From Candidatus Enterococcus myersii (lineage in GTDB: Bacteria; Bacillota; Bacilli; Lactobacillales; Enterococcaceae), in contig NZ_JAFLVT010000016.1 of assembly GCF_017316025.1 (NCBI RefSeq), forward strand, positions 1 through 50,478: DNA of 50,478 nt, given 5' to 3'. Each line of letters opens with the position of its first letter. The first letter of the stretch is position 1. The notes below the pieces were generated by a model. That model did no database searches, was not told the origin of the DNA, and saw nothing but the letters and a program-made list of their open reading frames with translations. Shown in pieces: positions 1-8,471 of the stretch. The position numbers and the translations under genes were made by a program.

Positions 1-89
1 ATAAAATCACGTACGTTAATTTCTCCTTGCCATTGTTTTCCTTTAAATCCTTGCCAAGCGTTTGTCTGTAAATCTACTGTCTTTTGCAT
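1..89 (-). CDS. pflB: Pyruvate formate-lyase, N-terminal fragment (cut by window edge)
   Basis: Only the first 29 codons lie in the window. The minus strand reads MQKTVDLQTNAWQGFKGKQW and continues with QGEINVRDFI. The W-x-GFKG-x-x-W-x-x-x-I-x-V-R-D-F pattern is typical of the N-terminus of formate C-acetyltransferase, the oxygen-sensitive glycyl-radical enzyme that splits pyruvate to formate and acetyl-CoA in anaerobic mixed-acid fermentation. The start is an ATG at 87-89 with AAAGGAG a few bases upstream. The start codon is only 20 bp beyond the lrgB stop, with no terminator between, so it may be read from the lrgAB transcript as well as from any promoter inside lrgB. The identification rests on this short N-terminus only. 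Confidence 0.75.
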   Translation of the reverse strand, partial: MQKTVDLQTNAWQGFKGKQWQGEINVRDF

Positions 90-109
90 TTGTCAATACT
101 CCTTTATTT

Positions 110-796
110 TTAAATAATTCCCATTACACTTGCGACAATTGGAACTACCGCGGCTGTTGTAATTCCGACAACGACAACGGAAATACTTGCCATCGCTGTT
201 TCTGTTTCCCCCATCTCCATACTAACGGCAACCCCTAAAGCATGACCCGCCGCGCCGAGTGCTAAGCCTTTAGCGATTGGATTTTTAACTTTAAACCATT
301 TCAAAGCAATAGCACCTAATGCATAAACTAAAACACCATTAAAGATAACCGAAAAAGCTGCGATAGAAGCGATACCACCAACTGAAGTAGCAACAGGAAC
401 CGCAATTGCTGTTGTTGCCGCTTGGGGAAGTAAAGAGGCAATGAGTTGGGGATGCATCTTAATTATGTAACCAGCTAAAACCACAGAACCGGCTGAAACG
501 ACCGACCCAATTGTAATGGCTACCATAATTTCCATAAAGTATTTTTTTAAGATATCGCGTTTTTTATATAAGGGAATGGCAAAGGCGATTGTGGCAGGTT
601 CTAAAAAGAACATGATAATTTTGCCACCTTCATTGTAGTCGTCATAGCTGATACCTGTGATTTCTAGAACTATAACACCTAATATCATCGCGACAAACAA
701 CGGAGTAAATAAGAAGAAGCCTTTGCTTTTTTTAAATAAAAATGTACCGATACCAAAAACGACTAGAGAAATGATAATACCAACATATGGTGTCAT
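110..796 (-). CDS. lrgB: LrgB/PftB-family membrane protein, pyruvate facilitator subunit
   Basis: This 228-residue, very hydrophobic protein has about six membrane segments and matches the LrgB family in length and pattern: the central [19 protein letters not shown] stretch and the later [21 protein letters not shown] stretch. The family was first described as an antiholin-like murein hydrolase regulator. In Bacillus subtilis (PftAB) and Streptococcus mutans the pair carries pyruvate across the membrane. The start ATG (794-796) lies one base beyond the lrgA stop, with AAAGGAGGT inside the end of lrgA, so the two are translationally linked. The lytSR genes upstream and pflB downstream favour the pyruvate role here; that is inference. 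Confidence 0.9.
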   Translation of the reverse strand: MTPYVGIIISLVVFGIGTFLFKKSKGFFLFTPLFVAMILGVIVLEITGISYDDYNEGGKIIMFFLEPATIAFAIPLYKKRDILKKYFMEIMVAITIGSVVSAGSVVLAGYIIKMHPQLIASLLPQAATTAIAVPVATSVGGIASIAAFSVIFNGVLVYALGAIALKWFKVKNPIAKGLALGAAGHALGVAVSMEMGETETAMASISVVVVGITTAAVVPIVASVMGII

Positions 797-797
797 A

Positions 798-1217
798 TTA
801 AGAAACCTCCTTTAAACCTTTGTTAAGTGATTTTTCTTCATCTGCTTGTGCATGGCGATCTTTAATACCCAATAATAAACTTGAGCCCCAACCTGTCGCT
901 GCCATTAAAGCTAAAGTTGCAATGAGAATGACCACTAGAATTTGGATGCCAGAGCTTTTCATAATCCCTAATGAATTAACAAGCGAAATACCTGATGGCA
1001 CAAATAAGAAAGTAATCACACTTGATAAGCTGTTAGCTAATCCTTCAATTTGTTCTAATTTAACAATGCCCGTACATAAAGCACCAAATAAAAGTAGCAT
1101 CCCGATTAATGAAGGTGGAATTGCAAGAGGTAATACTTTAGCAATACCATTTGAAATGAGCATAATTAGTGCAAATACGAAAGCCTGTTGTAAGAATGAA
1201 TAAACTTTTTTTTCCAT
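798..1217 (-). CDS. lrgA: LrgA/PftA-family membrane protein, pyruvate facilitator subunit
   Basis: This 139-residue protein has four predicted membrane segments, the small holin-like size typical of LrgA/CidA, and the family stretch [18 protein letters not shown]. The charged C-terminal tail ([15 protein letters not shown]) should be cytoplasmic. LrgA works with LrgB in one membrane complex. The start ATG (1215-1217) is preceded by AAAGGAG. It is the first gene of lrgA-lrgB(-pflB). A -10 box and a cre-like sequence lie just upstream, so both LytR and CcpA control is likely. The family is not in doubt; the transported substrate is taken from characterised relatives. Confidence 0.9.
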   Translation of the reverse strand: MEKKVYSFLQQAFVFALIMLISNGIAKVLPLAIPPSLIGMLLLFGALCTGIVKLEQIEGLANSLSSVITFLFVPSGISLVNSLGIMKSSGIQILVVILIATLALMAATGWGSSLLLGIKDRHAQADEEKSLNKGLKEVS

Positions 1218-1250
1218 GTTTTTTCGCTCCTTTGTTTTGTTTACATGCTT

Positions 1251-1287
1251 AGTATACGAGAATTCCCAACTTTGTTACCGCTTTCTT
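1251..1287 (-). promoter_or_regulatory. lrgA promoter with cre-like CcpA site
   Basis: On the minus strand a -10 box TATACT lies at 1251-1256, about 34 bases before the lrgA start. The -35 region has no TTGACA, as expected for a promoter needing an activator such as LytR. The minus-strand sequence AAGAAAGCGGTAACA at 1273-1287 matches the cre consensus WTGNAARCGNWWWCA at 14 of 15 positions and covers the -35 region. CcpA control of lrgAB/pftAB is known in other Firmicutes; here it is predicted from sequence only. Confidence 0.6.
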
Positions 1288-1317
1288 CATAAGTTGCGTC
1301 ATTTGAATCATGAAATG

Positions 1318-1355
1318 CAAAAAAAGGCACATGACTTACACCGTCATGTGTCCTC
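1318..1355 (-). terminator. Rho-independent terminator of lytS-lytR
   Basis: Read on the minus strand, GGACACATGAC, a short loop, and GTCATGTGCC form a hairpin followed by seven T residues. It begins about 65 bases beyond the lytR stop and separates lytSR from the lrgA promoter. Confidence 0.8.
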
Positions 1356-1417
1356 TTTACAAATGCACCGCGTTTCATCAGTTTCTACAACCTTTTATCG
1401 CGATTTTTCACACCTAT

Positions 1418-2143
1418 TTATTCTAAGTTTAACCGCTCTTTAAACGCTTTTAAATAGGAGCGGCTAACAGGAACTTTTTCCCCATTTTCCATCGTAACTT
1501 GCAATGTATGATTAAACCAAGGCTGGATTTCCTTTACCTTTGTCACATTAATAATAAAACTACGCTGCGTTTTAATAAAAAGGGCTGGCGGTAATTTTTG
1601 TTCAATCCCACTTAAGGTTCCTGTTGTCACGTACTGTTTTTCATCGGTAAAAATGCTGAGACTGCGTTCATCCACTGAAACCATTTGAACAGTTTCAGGA
1701 TTAATTAAAAAAATACGATCGTCGCTATGAATGGGGAACGTTGAAAATTGTTCTACGCTTTTGGTTGTTGTTCTTTGGTTTTTATTCACCTGTTTTTTTG
1801 CTTTATCAATAATTTCCATCACTCTTTTTTCTTCAAAGGGCTTTAATAAATAGTCACTCGCGTTGACTTGAAACGCCTGCAATGCGTAATCATCATAGGC
1901 TGTGGCAAAAACCAAGTAAGGTGGATCACTGAGGGTGACGAGTTTTTCTGCTAATTCAAAACCACTTTCGTCAGTTAAATGAATATCTAAAAATAGAATA
2001 TCTGGTTTTTGTTCCATCATTTTAGTCATCGCCTCTAACACACTTTCTGCCTGCGCCACACTGGTCACAGCAGGATGTTGACTGACCAAATAATTTAACT
2101 CTTCTCTTGCTAAGGGTTCATCATCAACTAAAAGCACATGCAT
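1418..2143 (-). CDS. lytR: LytTR-family response regulator of the LytS-LytR system
   Basis: This 241-residue response regulator has an N-terminal receiver domain (acidic DDE near residues 7-9, phospho-acceptor Asp53 in FLDIHL, conserved Lys in LLKPFEEKRV near 100). A C-terminal LytTR DNA-binding domain follows from about residue 135, ending in VSRSYLKAFKERL. LytTR regulators bind paired direct repeats upstream of target promoters; the divergence-free neighbour lrgAB is the expected target. Its ATG shares one base with the lytS stop (TAATG), indicating translational coupling. A terminator follows. In related bacteria this system responds to pyruvate or membrane potential; which applies here cannot be read from the sequence. 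Confidence 0.92.
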   Translation of the reverse strand: MHVLLVDDEPLAREELNYLVSQHPAVTSVAQAESVLEAMTKMMEQKPDILFLDIHLTDESGFELAEKLVTLSDPPYLVFATAYDDYALQAFQVNASDYLLKPFEEKRVMEIIDKAKKQVNKNQRTTTKSVEQFSTFPIHSDDRIFLINPETVQMVSVDERSLSIFTDEKQYVTTGTLSGIEQKLPPALFIKTQRSFIINVTKVKEIQPWFNHTLQVTMENGEKVPVSRSYLKAFKERLNLE

Positions 2144-3885
2144 TATTCATTTCCTCCTTCAAGCTCCAATGGTAGGCTAATGGTAAAGACCGCACCATCA
2201 GCTGCTTTATTTTCCGCTTTTAACTGACCGGCATCGCCATATAAGCTGTGTAAACGTCGATTCAAATTTTCCAACGCTGTCCCCGTTCCTTTTTCAGAAA
2301 CAACAGCTTGTTTGCCTAATTGCGACAATAACGCAGCTTTTATTCCCACACCATTGTCTTCCACTTGTAAAATTAAAACATCTTTTTTACTGGTAATGGT
2401 TACGTGAACATGATTATTTTCTTTACGATTAGAAAAAGCATGTTTAATCGCATTTTCAACCAAAATCTGGACAGCATATGACGGAATCAAAGCTGATTGA
2501 AGCTCGTCTTTTATTTTCACATCGATTTGGTAACGATTAGGAAATCGAGCTTGTTCTAATTGTAAATAGGCTGCTAAATGTTGCAATTCTTGGCTTAAAA
2601 GTAGCTTTGTTTGGCGTGCACCAGTCAAATTCCCCCGAAAATACGTACTCAGCTGTAATAATAAACTGCGAGCCTGATTGGTATCACGGCGCATTAAAGC
2701 GGAAATTGTATTAATGGCGTTAAAGAAAAAGTGGGGATTTACTTGAGCTTGCAGCGATTTAATTTCGGCATCCTTTAACAGTTGACTTCTTTCTTCTGCT
2801 TCCCCTAGCTCGATTTGAGAAGAAAAAATCGTTGCTAGACCCTCTGCCAGCTCTTCTTCCACATAAGTCAATTTTGTTTCATCGGTAAAGTACATTTTCA
2901 GAGTGCCCACAACTTTTTCATGAGCAAAAAGTGGAATAACAATCGCAGCAGCCAAAGGACAATTAGGATTTTTACACCCAATTTGTTCTTTACTATGGGC
3001 AATTAGCATACTTCCAGATTGCAAAACTTTTTTAGAAAGTTCAGTAATCACTTCAATTTCTGGAATATGGTGATCGCTGCCTGCCCCCACATGGGCTAGA
3101 ATTTGATGTTTATCGGTAATACTGATTGCGGCTAATTTGGTATAGCGTTGAATAATTTCTGCTGCTGCTTGGCTGGACTCCCGCTTTAACCCTGCCCGAA
3201 AATACGGTAAAGTTTGAGCTGCTAAATTTAATACATCATGAGTTTGAACCGCTTTGGCTTGTTCTTCTTGTTTTAGGGTGATATTAATAATGGACATGAA
3301 AATAAACGTCCCAATGCCATTAATCATAATCATTGGTCCAGCAATCATTTGCGCTAATGCTGGTCCGCTAAAAAAAGCCACGAAGACCATTTGAATGGAT
3401 TCCATCAAAATACCCACCATCGCATAGACCCAAGCTTTATTTTGCCACTGCTTTTTAATTAGTAGTAATCGGATTAAGCCTGAAACAAGACCAATCAAAA
3501 AAGAAGAAAAGATATAAAAGCTACCTTGCCCGCTACCTTGGAAAAAGCGATGAATCCCTGCAATCCCACCCACGGTTGCGCCAACACTTGGGCCGCCCAC
3601 TAAACCGGCAACACTGATCACTAGCGTACGGGCGTTGGCGATGGAGGTGTTCTCTGAAATATGGGTTAAAAAATTGCTTGGTACAATCTTATTACCCGCA
3701 ATTTCAATTCCGGTAAAATTCGTTAAAATGGCAAACAGCCCGAAAACAACAATCAAAATGACTTTAGAAGAAAACTGTTCCCGATTTTCTAGTAGGCGCT
3801 TAAAATAGGAGACATTTACTAATAAAAAGGCTAATAAAATAATTAAGCCTACTCGCTCCATCATCAAAATAAATAAATCCAACAT
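2143..3885 (-). CDS. lytS: LytS-family sensor histidine kinase
   Basis: This is a 580-residue membrane kinase. The order is 5TMR-LYT sensor (about residues 1-205, with the conserved NARTLVISVAGLVGGPSVGA stretch), GAF domain (about 215-365, with the GCKNPNCP cysteine pair), the dimerisation/phosphotransfer helix with QVNPHFFFN (His385 the expected phospho-acceptor), and a HATPase domain with VENAIKH, EDNGVGI and GTGTALENL. An in-frame ATG 23 codons upstream exists, but it lies on top of the -35 box. The chosen start MLDLFILMMERVG has AGAGGG seven bases ahead and matches the usual LytS N-terminus. Relatives such as BtsS and LytS of B. subtilis sense extracellular pyruvate; that role fits the lrgAB and pflB neighbours. 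Confidence 0.92.
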   Translation of the reverse strand: MLDLFILMMERVGLIILLAFLLVNVSYFKRLLENREQFSSKVILIVVFGLFAILTNFTGIEIAGNKIVPSNFLTHISENTSIANARTLVISVAGLVGGPSVGATVGGIAGIHRFFQGSGQGSFYIFSSFLIGLVSGLIRLLLIKKQWQNKAWVYAMVGILMESIQMVFVAFFSGPALAQMIAGPMIMINGIGTFIFMSIINITLKQEEQAKAVQTHDVLNLAAQTLPYFRAGLKRESSQAAAEIIQRYTKLAAISITDKHQILAHVGAGSDHHIPEIEVITELSKKVLQSGSMLIAHSKEQIGCKNPNCPLAAAIVIPLFAHEKVVGTLKMYFTDETKLTYVEEELAEGLATIFSSQIELGEAEERSQLLKDAEIKSLQAQVNPHFFFNAINTISALMRRDTNQARSLLLQLSTYFRGNLTGARQTKLLLSQELQHLAAYLQLEQARFPNRYQIDVKIKDELQSALIPSYAVQILVENAIKHAFSNRKENNHVHVTITSKKDVLILQVEDNGVGIKAALLSQLGKQAVVSEKGTGTALENLNRRLHSLYGDAGQLKAENKAADGAVFTISLPLELEGGNE

Positions 3886-3917
3886 ATGTATGCCCTCTTT
3901 TATTTTCCATTTTCCTA

Positions 3918-3947
3918 ATAGTAGTGGTGAAGGACCCTGATTGTCAA
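3918..3947 (-). promoter_or_regulatory. lytS-lytR promoter
   Basis: The minus strand has a consensus -35 TTGACA (3942-3947), an 18-base spacer and -10 TACTAT (3918-3923). Transcription would start about 25 bases before the chosen lytS start, which supports that start over the longer reading frame. Confidence 0.7.
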
Positions 3948-4000
3948 TTTTCAATAAAATAAAAATAGCCCATTAGCTCGCATCAATTTCAGAAAAACAC

Positions 4001-4042
4001 AAAACAAACCGCCCTAAGCCGTAGCTCAAAGCGGTTTGTTTT
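4001..4042 (-). terminator. glnA terminator
   Basis: The minus strand has AAACAAACCGC paired with GCGGTTTGTTT around a loop, followed by a T-rich stretch. It lies directly after the glnA stop and ends the glnR-glnA operon. Confidence 0.85.
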
Positions 4043-4049
4043 CCTGTTT

Positions 4050-5390
4050 TTAATACAACTCTAAATATTGTTCTCTTTCCCATTCAGAAACAGTTTGACG
4101 GAACGATGCCCATTCCAAACGTTTTGCTTCGACAAAATTTTGGTAGATATGATTCCCTAAAGCATCAACCATTACTTCATCTTTGCGTAACGCTTTAATC
4201 GCGTTGTGTAATGTTGAAGGTAAATCTTTAATTTGCGCTTCTTCTCTTTCTGTTTCATTCATGACATAAATATTGCGATCAACTGCTGGTGGCGGCGTCA
4301 ATTCACGACGAATACCGTCAAGACCGGCTTCTAATAATACTGCCATTGCTAAATATGGATTAGCTGACGGATCAACTGAACGTAACTCCAAACGTGTTGA
4401 TAGACCACGAGATTCTGGCACACGAATTAACGGTGAACGATTGCGACCAGACCAAGCTACGTAAACCGGAGCTTCATAGCCGGGAACAAGACGTTTGTAT
4501 GAATTGACGATTGGATTGCAGACAGCTGTATAGGCCCGGGCATGTTCAATTAATCCGCCTAAGAAATGATATGCAGTTTGGCTCAAGCCCATTTCTCCAG
4601 CTTCATCATAAAAAGCATTTTCTTTACCTTTAAACAAGGACATATTACAGTGCATCCCTGAACCATTAATCCCAAATAATGGTTTTGGCATGAAGGTCGC
4701 GTGTAGACCGTGTTTGCGGGCAATTGTTTTTACTACTAATTTAAAGGTTTGGATATTATCACAGGCATCGACAACGTCGGCATATTTAAAGTCGATTTCA
4801 TGTTGTCCAGGAGCCACTTCATGGTGAGATGCTTCCACTTCAAAGCCTAGACTTTCTAATTCCAACACAATATCCCGGCGGCAATTTTCACCTAAGTCTG
4901 TCGGGGCAAAATCAAAATAACCACCAGCATCATTTAATTCCGTTGTAATTTCACCATCTTCATCTAGTTTGAATAAGAAGAATTCTGGCTCTGGCCCTAA
5001 ATTAAACGAAGTGAAACCTAATTGTCTCATGTTTTCCATAGCGCGCTTCAAGTTACCACGGGGATCGCCAGCAAACGGTGTACCATCAGGATTATAAATA
5101 TCACAAATCAAACGTGCGACTTTACCATGTTCACTTTCCCAAGGGAAGATCATCCAAGTAGATAAATCTGGATACAAATACATATCGCTTTCTTCGATGC
5201 GGACAAAACCTTCAATCGAAGAACCATCAAACATCATTTTGTTATCCAAAACTTTTTCCAATTGACTTACTGGAACTTCAACATTTTTGATTGTTCCCAT
5301 AATGTCTGTGAACATTAGACGTAAGAAACGAACATTTTCTTCTTCGACAATACGTTTGATATCTGTTGCTGTGTAATTTACGCGAGGCAT
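4050..5390 (-). CDS. glnA: Glutamine synthetase, type I
   Basis: This 446-residue enzyme makes glutamine from glutamate, ammonia and ATP. It shows the family signatures in order: [10 protein letters not shown] (residues 53-62), the ATP-site stretch [14 protein letters not shown] near 243, PGYEAPVY, and NRSPLIRVP with [13 protein letters not shown]. The length fits the Gram-positive GSI-alpha type, which is controlled by glutamine feedback and by GlnR binding rather than by adenylylation. Arg64 in GFVRIEESD matches the arginine implicated in feedback inhibition in Bacillus. It is the second gene of glnR-glnA, 42 bp behind glnR, and is followed by a strong terminator. Confidence 0.97.
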   Translation of the reverse strand: MPRVNYTATDIKRIVEEENVRFLRLMFTDIMGTIKNVEVPVSQLEKVLDNKMMFDGSSIEGFVRIEESDMYLYPDLSTWMIFPWESEHGKVARLICDIYNPDGTPFAGDPRGNLKRAMENMRQLGFTSFNLGPEPEFFLFKLDEDGEITTELNDAGGYFDFAPTDLGENCRRDIVLELESLGFEVEASHHEVAPGQHEIDFKYADVVDACDNIQTFKLVVKTIARKHGLHATFMPKPLFGINGSGMHCNMSLFKGKENAFYDEAGEMGLSQTAYHFLGGLIEHARAYTAVCNPIVNSYKRLVPGYEAPVYVAWSGRNRSPLIRVPESRGLSTRLELRSVDPSANPYLAMAVLLEAGLDGIRRELTPPPAVDRNIYVMNETEREEAQIKDLPSTLHNAIKALRKDEVMVDALGNHIYQNFVEAKRLEWASFRQTVSEWEREQYLELY

Positions 5391-5432
5391 ATAATCCCAC
5401 CCTTAATTAGTTTTTTTATTTTCAAACAACGC

Positions 5433-5810
5433 CTACATTCGTGGACCCTGCTTAAATGGATTTTGTTGTGTTAAACCACCTTGGCTTAGTAGTTCATCAT
5501 AAAAAATTTGTCGAACATCTTGGTCAGTCAGCGGTTTTTTATTTTTTGCAATTTTTTCCTGCTGCTTTTGCATTTCATAGGCATGTTTGATCCCTGCCAT
5601 ATTTAAACCTTCAGACAAGTAATCCTTGATTTCAAGTAAAATGTCAATATCATTCAAAGAATACATACGACGATTGCCTTCACTTCTTTCGGGATGAATT
5701 AAATCTTGCTCTTCGTAATAACGAATTTGTCGCGCAGTAAGATCTGTTAGCTTCATTACCGTCCCAATCGGAAAAACTGACATTGATCGGCGCAACTCTT
5801 TTTCTCGCAT
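5433..5810 (-). CDS. glnR: GlnR, MerR-family nitrogen repressor
   Basis: This 125-residue regulator has an N-terminal MerR-type winged helix (FPIGTVMKLTDLTARQIRYYEEQ, then RRMYSLNDIDILLEIKDYL). Its short C-terminal tail (NPFKQGPRM) is the part that in relatives contacts feedback-inhibited glutamine synthetase. The reading frame is open further upstream, but the start MREKELRRSM at 5810 is chosen because AAAGGAG lies seven bases before it and it matches known GlnR N-termini; the longer frame would cover the promoter and operator. GlnR represses glnRA when glutamine is plentiful. A GlnR box lies just upstream. Confidence 0.95.
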   Translation of the reverse strand: MREKELRRSMSVFPIGTVMKLTDLTARQIRYYEEQDLIHPERSEGNRRMYSLNDIDILLEIKDYLSEGLNMAGIKHAYEMQKQQEKIAKNKKPLTDQDVRQIFYDELLSQGGLTQQNPFKQGPRM

Positions 5811-5849
5811 GAAACTACTCCTTTCCGGTTGGTTTTTTAACTTGGGATA

Positions 5850-5926
5850 ACTATACCAATCCCATTTTTGAAAGTCAAGGCTATATGTTAGCTTTTCTGA
5901 CATAAATAATAAAAAATTTTCTGACA
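5850..5926 (-). promoter_or_regulatory. glnRA promoter with GlnR operator
   Basis: On the minus strand the -35 is TTGACT (5873-5878), the spacer 17 bases and the -10 TATAGT (5850-5855). Upstream, TGTCAGAAAAGCTAACA at 5886-5902 is a perfect fit to the GlnR/TnrA box TGTNAN7TNACA. The ten bases TGTCAGAAAA occur a second time at 5917-5926, 24 bases further up, as a half-site. This resembles the arrangement used for GlnR autorepression in Bacillus. Confidence 0.85.
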
Positions 5927-5927
5927 A

Positions 5928-5956
5928 ATAAAAAGAACCTTGAATTAACAAGGTTC
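5928..5956 (-). terminator. Terminator of the operon ending in ynbB
   Basis: A perfect stem GAACCTTG/CAAGGTTC (5935-5956, six-base loop) is followed on the minus strand by TTTTTATTT. It lies 23 bases after the ynbB stop and just upstream of the glnR operator, so it insulates glnRA from the upstream operon. Confidence 0.85.
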
Positions 5957-5979
5957 AGTTGAAATTAAAAAAACTAAAA

Positions 5980-7242
5980 TTATTTTTTATTTTGATGAAA
6001 AACAGCATTTACTGCGTTAGCGACTGCAATTTTAACATGTTCATAAGTTAGACCACCTTGAACGTACAATGAAAACGGTTCCCGCAAAGGACCATCTGCA
6101 CTTAACTCAATACTCGCACCTTGAACAAAAGTTCCTGCTGCCATAATAATATCGTCTTCATAACCCGGCATATAAGAAGGTACCGGGGCAACAAAGGCAT
6201 CTACTGGTGAAAAACGTTGAATAGCTTGTGCGAAGGTAATCATCGCATCTTTTTCTTTAAGTTCGACTAATTGAATCAAATCTGTTCTAGGATCGTCCCA
6301 CTTAGGGGTTGACGCAATAGCATATTCTGCTAATAACGCTGATGTGAAAACTGCACCTTGAATAGCCTGGCTAACGACATGAGGGGCTAAGAAAAAACCT
6401 TGGAGCATATCGTATACATTGCCTAACATGGCGCCGCCTTCTGCCCCTACACCTGGTGTAGTTAAACGATAAGCACACTTTTCAATTAAATCTTTTTTCC
6501 CAACTAAGTAGCCACCCGTTTTGGCAATACCACCGCCAGGATTTTTAATCAAAGAGCCTGCCATTAAATCAGCTCCTACTTGTGTTGGTTCTAATAATTC
6601 AGCAAATTCGCCATAACAATTATCAACAAAGATAGTGACATCTGGCGCAATTGTTTTAACAAAATCACACATTTCCTTAATTTTTGCAATGGTAAATGAA
6701 GGTCTGGCAGCATAGCCACGGGAACGCTGAATAGCAACCACTTTGGTTTTTTGATTAATTTTTGCTTTTACAGCATCAAAGTCGACTTCCCCTGAGTCTG
6801 TCAAATCAGCTTGACGGTATGAAATGTCATACTCTTTCATTGAACCAATTCCATTTCCGGCTAAACCGATTACCTCAAGCAAGGTATCATAAGGTGTCCC
6901 CGTAATATAAAGTAGTTCATCCCCAGGACGTAACACCCCAAATAAAGCCGTAGCAATTGCGTGGGTTCCCGAAACAATTTGTGGGCGCACTAATGCTGCC
7001 TGTGTACCAAACGTTTCTGCATAAACGGCTTCTAAAGCACCCCGTCCCATATCATCATTTCCATATCCTGTTGAAGGTAAAAAATGCGTTTCTGAAATAT
7101 GCTGATTTGAAAATGCGCGTAAAACTTTATTTTGATTGCTCAAAGCAATTTGCCGTAACTCTTCTTGTCGTGGCGCAATTTTTTGCTCAACTCGCTCAAT
7201 TGCGGCTACCAAAGACGGATCAAATTCATCTGTCCAATTCAT
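5980..7242 (-). CDS. ynbB: PLP-dependent methionine gamma-lyase-family protein (YnbB)
   Basis: This 420-residue protein belongs to the Cys/Met-metabolism PLP enzyme family often annotated as aluminium resistance protein. Visible features are the PLP-phosphate region SGTHAIATALFGVLRPGDE, an aspartate in VTIFVDNCYGEF, and the lysine-bearing loop MAGSLIKNPGGGIAKTGGY, which should hold the Schiff-base lysine. It overlaps the end of hflX by 17 bp and has AAGGAG before its ATG. The order hflX-ynbB-glnR-glnA is the same as in Bacillus subtilis. The family is clear; its physiological substrate is not established. Confidence 0.9.
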   Translation of the reverse strand: MNWTDEFDPSLVAAIERVEQKIAPRQEELRQIALSNQNKVLRAFSNQHISETHFLPSTGYGNDDMGRGALEAVYAETFGTQAALVRPQIVSGTHAIATALFGVLRPGDELLYITGTPYDTLLEVIGLAGNGIGSMKEYDISYRQADLTDSGEVDFDAVKAKINQKTKVVAIQRSRGYAARPSFTIAKIKEMCDFVKTIAPDVTIFVDNCYGEFAELLEPTQVGADLMAGSLIKNPGGGIAKTGGYLVGKKDLIEKCAYRLTTPGVGAEGGAMLGNVYDMLQGFFLAPHVVSQAIQGAVFTSALLAEYAIASTPKWDDPRTDLIQLVELKEKDAMITFAQAIQRFSPVDAFVAPVPSYMPGYEDDIIMAAGTFVQGASIELSADGPLREPFSLYVQGGLTYEHVKIAVANAVNAVFHQNKK

Positions 7243-8470
7243 CTTCCATTCTCCTTATCACACTGGCTTCAGGTAATGCAAAACCTTTGACCAAGTATTT
7301 TTCTGATTCTGGCAAAAACTCTTCGTGCACCAGTAACGTTTCACTTTTCAGTTGTGCCAGTAATTTTCCTTCATTTTGTTTTAAATAAACATTGTAAGGT
7401 TCTAAGTTTTCCATCAGTTGCAAGCGCACAGCCGCAGTCAATTCAGCTTTACTGCGGCTACTCTTAGCTGAAATTAATACGTTGGGAAATAGGGTTGGCA
7501 CAAATTGTGCTTTATCAATTTTATCAGCCTTATTGTAGACCGTTAAAATCGGGGTTTTATCAAAATCCAATTCTTTCATCAGCTCTAAAACCGTCTGCTC
7601 TTGTTGGGTACGATCAGGTGAACTGGCATCAACAACGTGCAACAACAAGTCCATATCGCGACTTTCCTCTAACGTAGAGTGAAAAGCATCAATCAACTGC
7701 GTTGGTAAATCTTGAATAAAACCAACCGTATCCGTTAACGTAACCTCAAAACCTTCCGGCAGTTTCCAGCGTTTTGTCAAAGGATCTAATGTTGCAAAAA
7801 GTTCATCTTGTTCATAAGTTTTTGCTTCTGTTAATACATTCATAATCGTGGATTTGCCAGCGTTGGTATAACCAATTAAACCAATTTGAAAGCGATTGTT
7901 TTTTCTTCTTTGACGCGTACGTTCCCGATGGGCCGCCACGTCTTTTAATTCTCGCTTAATCGCTGTTATCTTATTACGAATATGGCGTCGATCTGTTTCT
8001 AACTTGGTTTCACCAGGCCCTCTTGTACCAATCCCTCCACCTAAGCGAGATAAATATTTACCTTGGCCCACTAAACGGGGCAATAAATATTCTAATTGCG
8101 CTAATTCTACTTGCAGTTTTCCCGCCTTAGACCGTGCCCGCAAAGCAAAAATATCTAAAATTAACTGCACGCGGTCAATAACTGGCACTGCCACAAAATC
8201 GGCAATGGTTTGGCTTTGACGTGGTGTCAGTTCATGGTTAAAAATTACCAAATCTGCTTCATAACTTTCGACTAAATTTTTTAATTCCGTCAATTTTCCT
8301 TTTCCGATAATTGTTTGACGATCCACTTGGGGCCTTTTTTGAATTAACGAAAAACAAACTTCTCCTTTAGCCGTTTTGGTCAAACCTTTTAATTCTTGCA
8401 TAGATTCACCAAAATTTTTCCAAGTCTCTTCGGTTTCTACCCCGACTAAAATAACTTTTTCTTGTTCCAT
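7226..8470 (-). CDS. hflX: Ribosome-associated GTPase HflX
   Basis: This 414-residue GTPase binds 50S subunits and in relatives rescues or splits stalled or heat-damaged ribosomes. The N-terminal HflX domain includes TIIGKGKLTEL and VIDRVQLILDIFALRA, followed by GGGIGTRGPGETKLE. The G domain has the P-loop GYTNAGKST, DTVGFIQDLP (G3) and NKAD (G4). A longer open frame exists, but the start MEQEKVILVGV at 8470 is one base after the miaA stop and has GGAGGAG six bases ahead. It sits in the operon phosphodiesterase-miaA-hflX-ynbB. Confidence 0.96.
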   Translation of the reverse strand: MEQEKVILVGVETEETWKNFGESMQELKGLTKTAKGEVCFSLIQKRPQVDRQTIIGKGKLTELKNLVESYEADLVIFNHELTPRQSQTIADFVAVPVIDRVQLILDIFALRARSKAGKLQVELAQLEYLLPRLVGQGKYLSRLGGGIGTRGPGETKLETDRRHIRNKITAIKRELKDVAAHRERTRQRRKNNRFQIGLIGYTNAGKSTIMNVLTEAKTYEQDELFATLDPLTKRWKLPEGFEVTLTDTVGFIQDLPTQLIDAFHSTLEESRDMDLLLHVVDASSPDRTQQEQTVLELMKELDFDKTPILTVYNKADKIDKAQFVPTLFPNVLISAKSSRSKAELTAAVRLQLMENLEPYNVYLKQNEGKLLAQLKSETLLVHEEFLPESEKYLVKGFALPEASVIRRMEDELDR

Positions 8471-8471
8471 G

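Noticed and set aside
820-1203. Long open frame on the plus strand opposite lrgA
   Set aside because: It is the mirror of a clear LrgA coding sequence and has no ribosome binding site.
5434-5951. Longer GlnR reading frame with 47 extra N-terminal residues
   Set aside because: The extra part covers the promoter and GlnR operator and lacks a ribosome binding site; the shorter start fits the family.
6957-7388. 143-codon open frame on the plus strand across the ynbB/hflX junction
   Set aside because: It lies opposite two well-supported genes and shows no protein features of its own.
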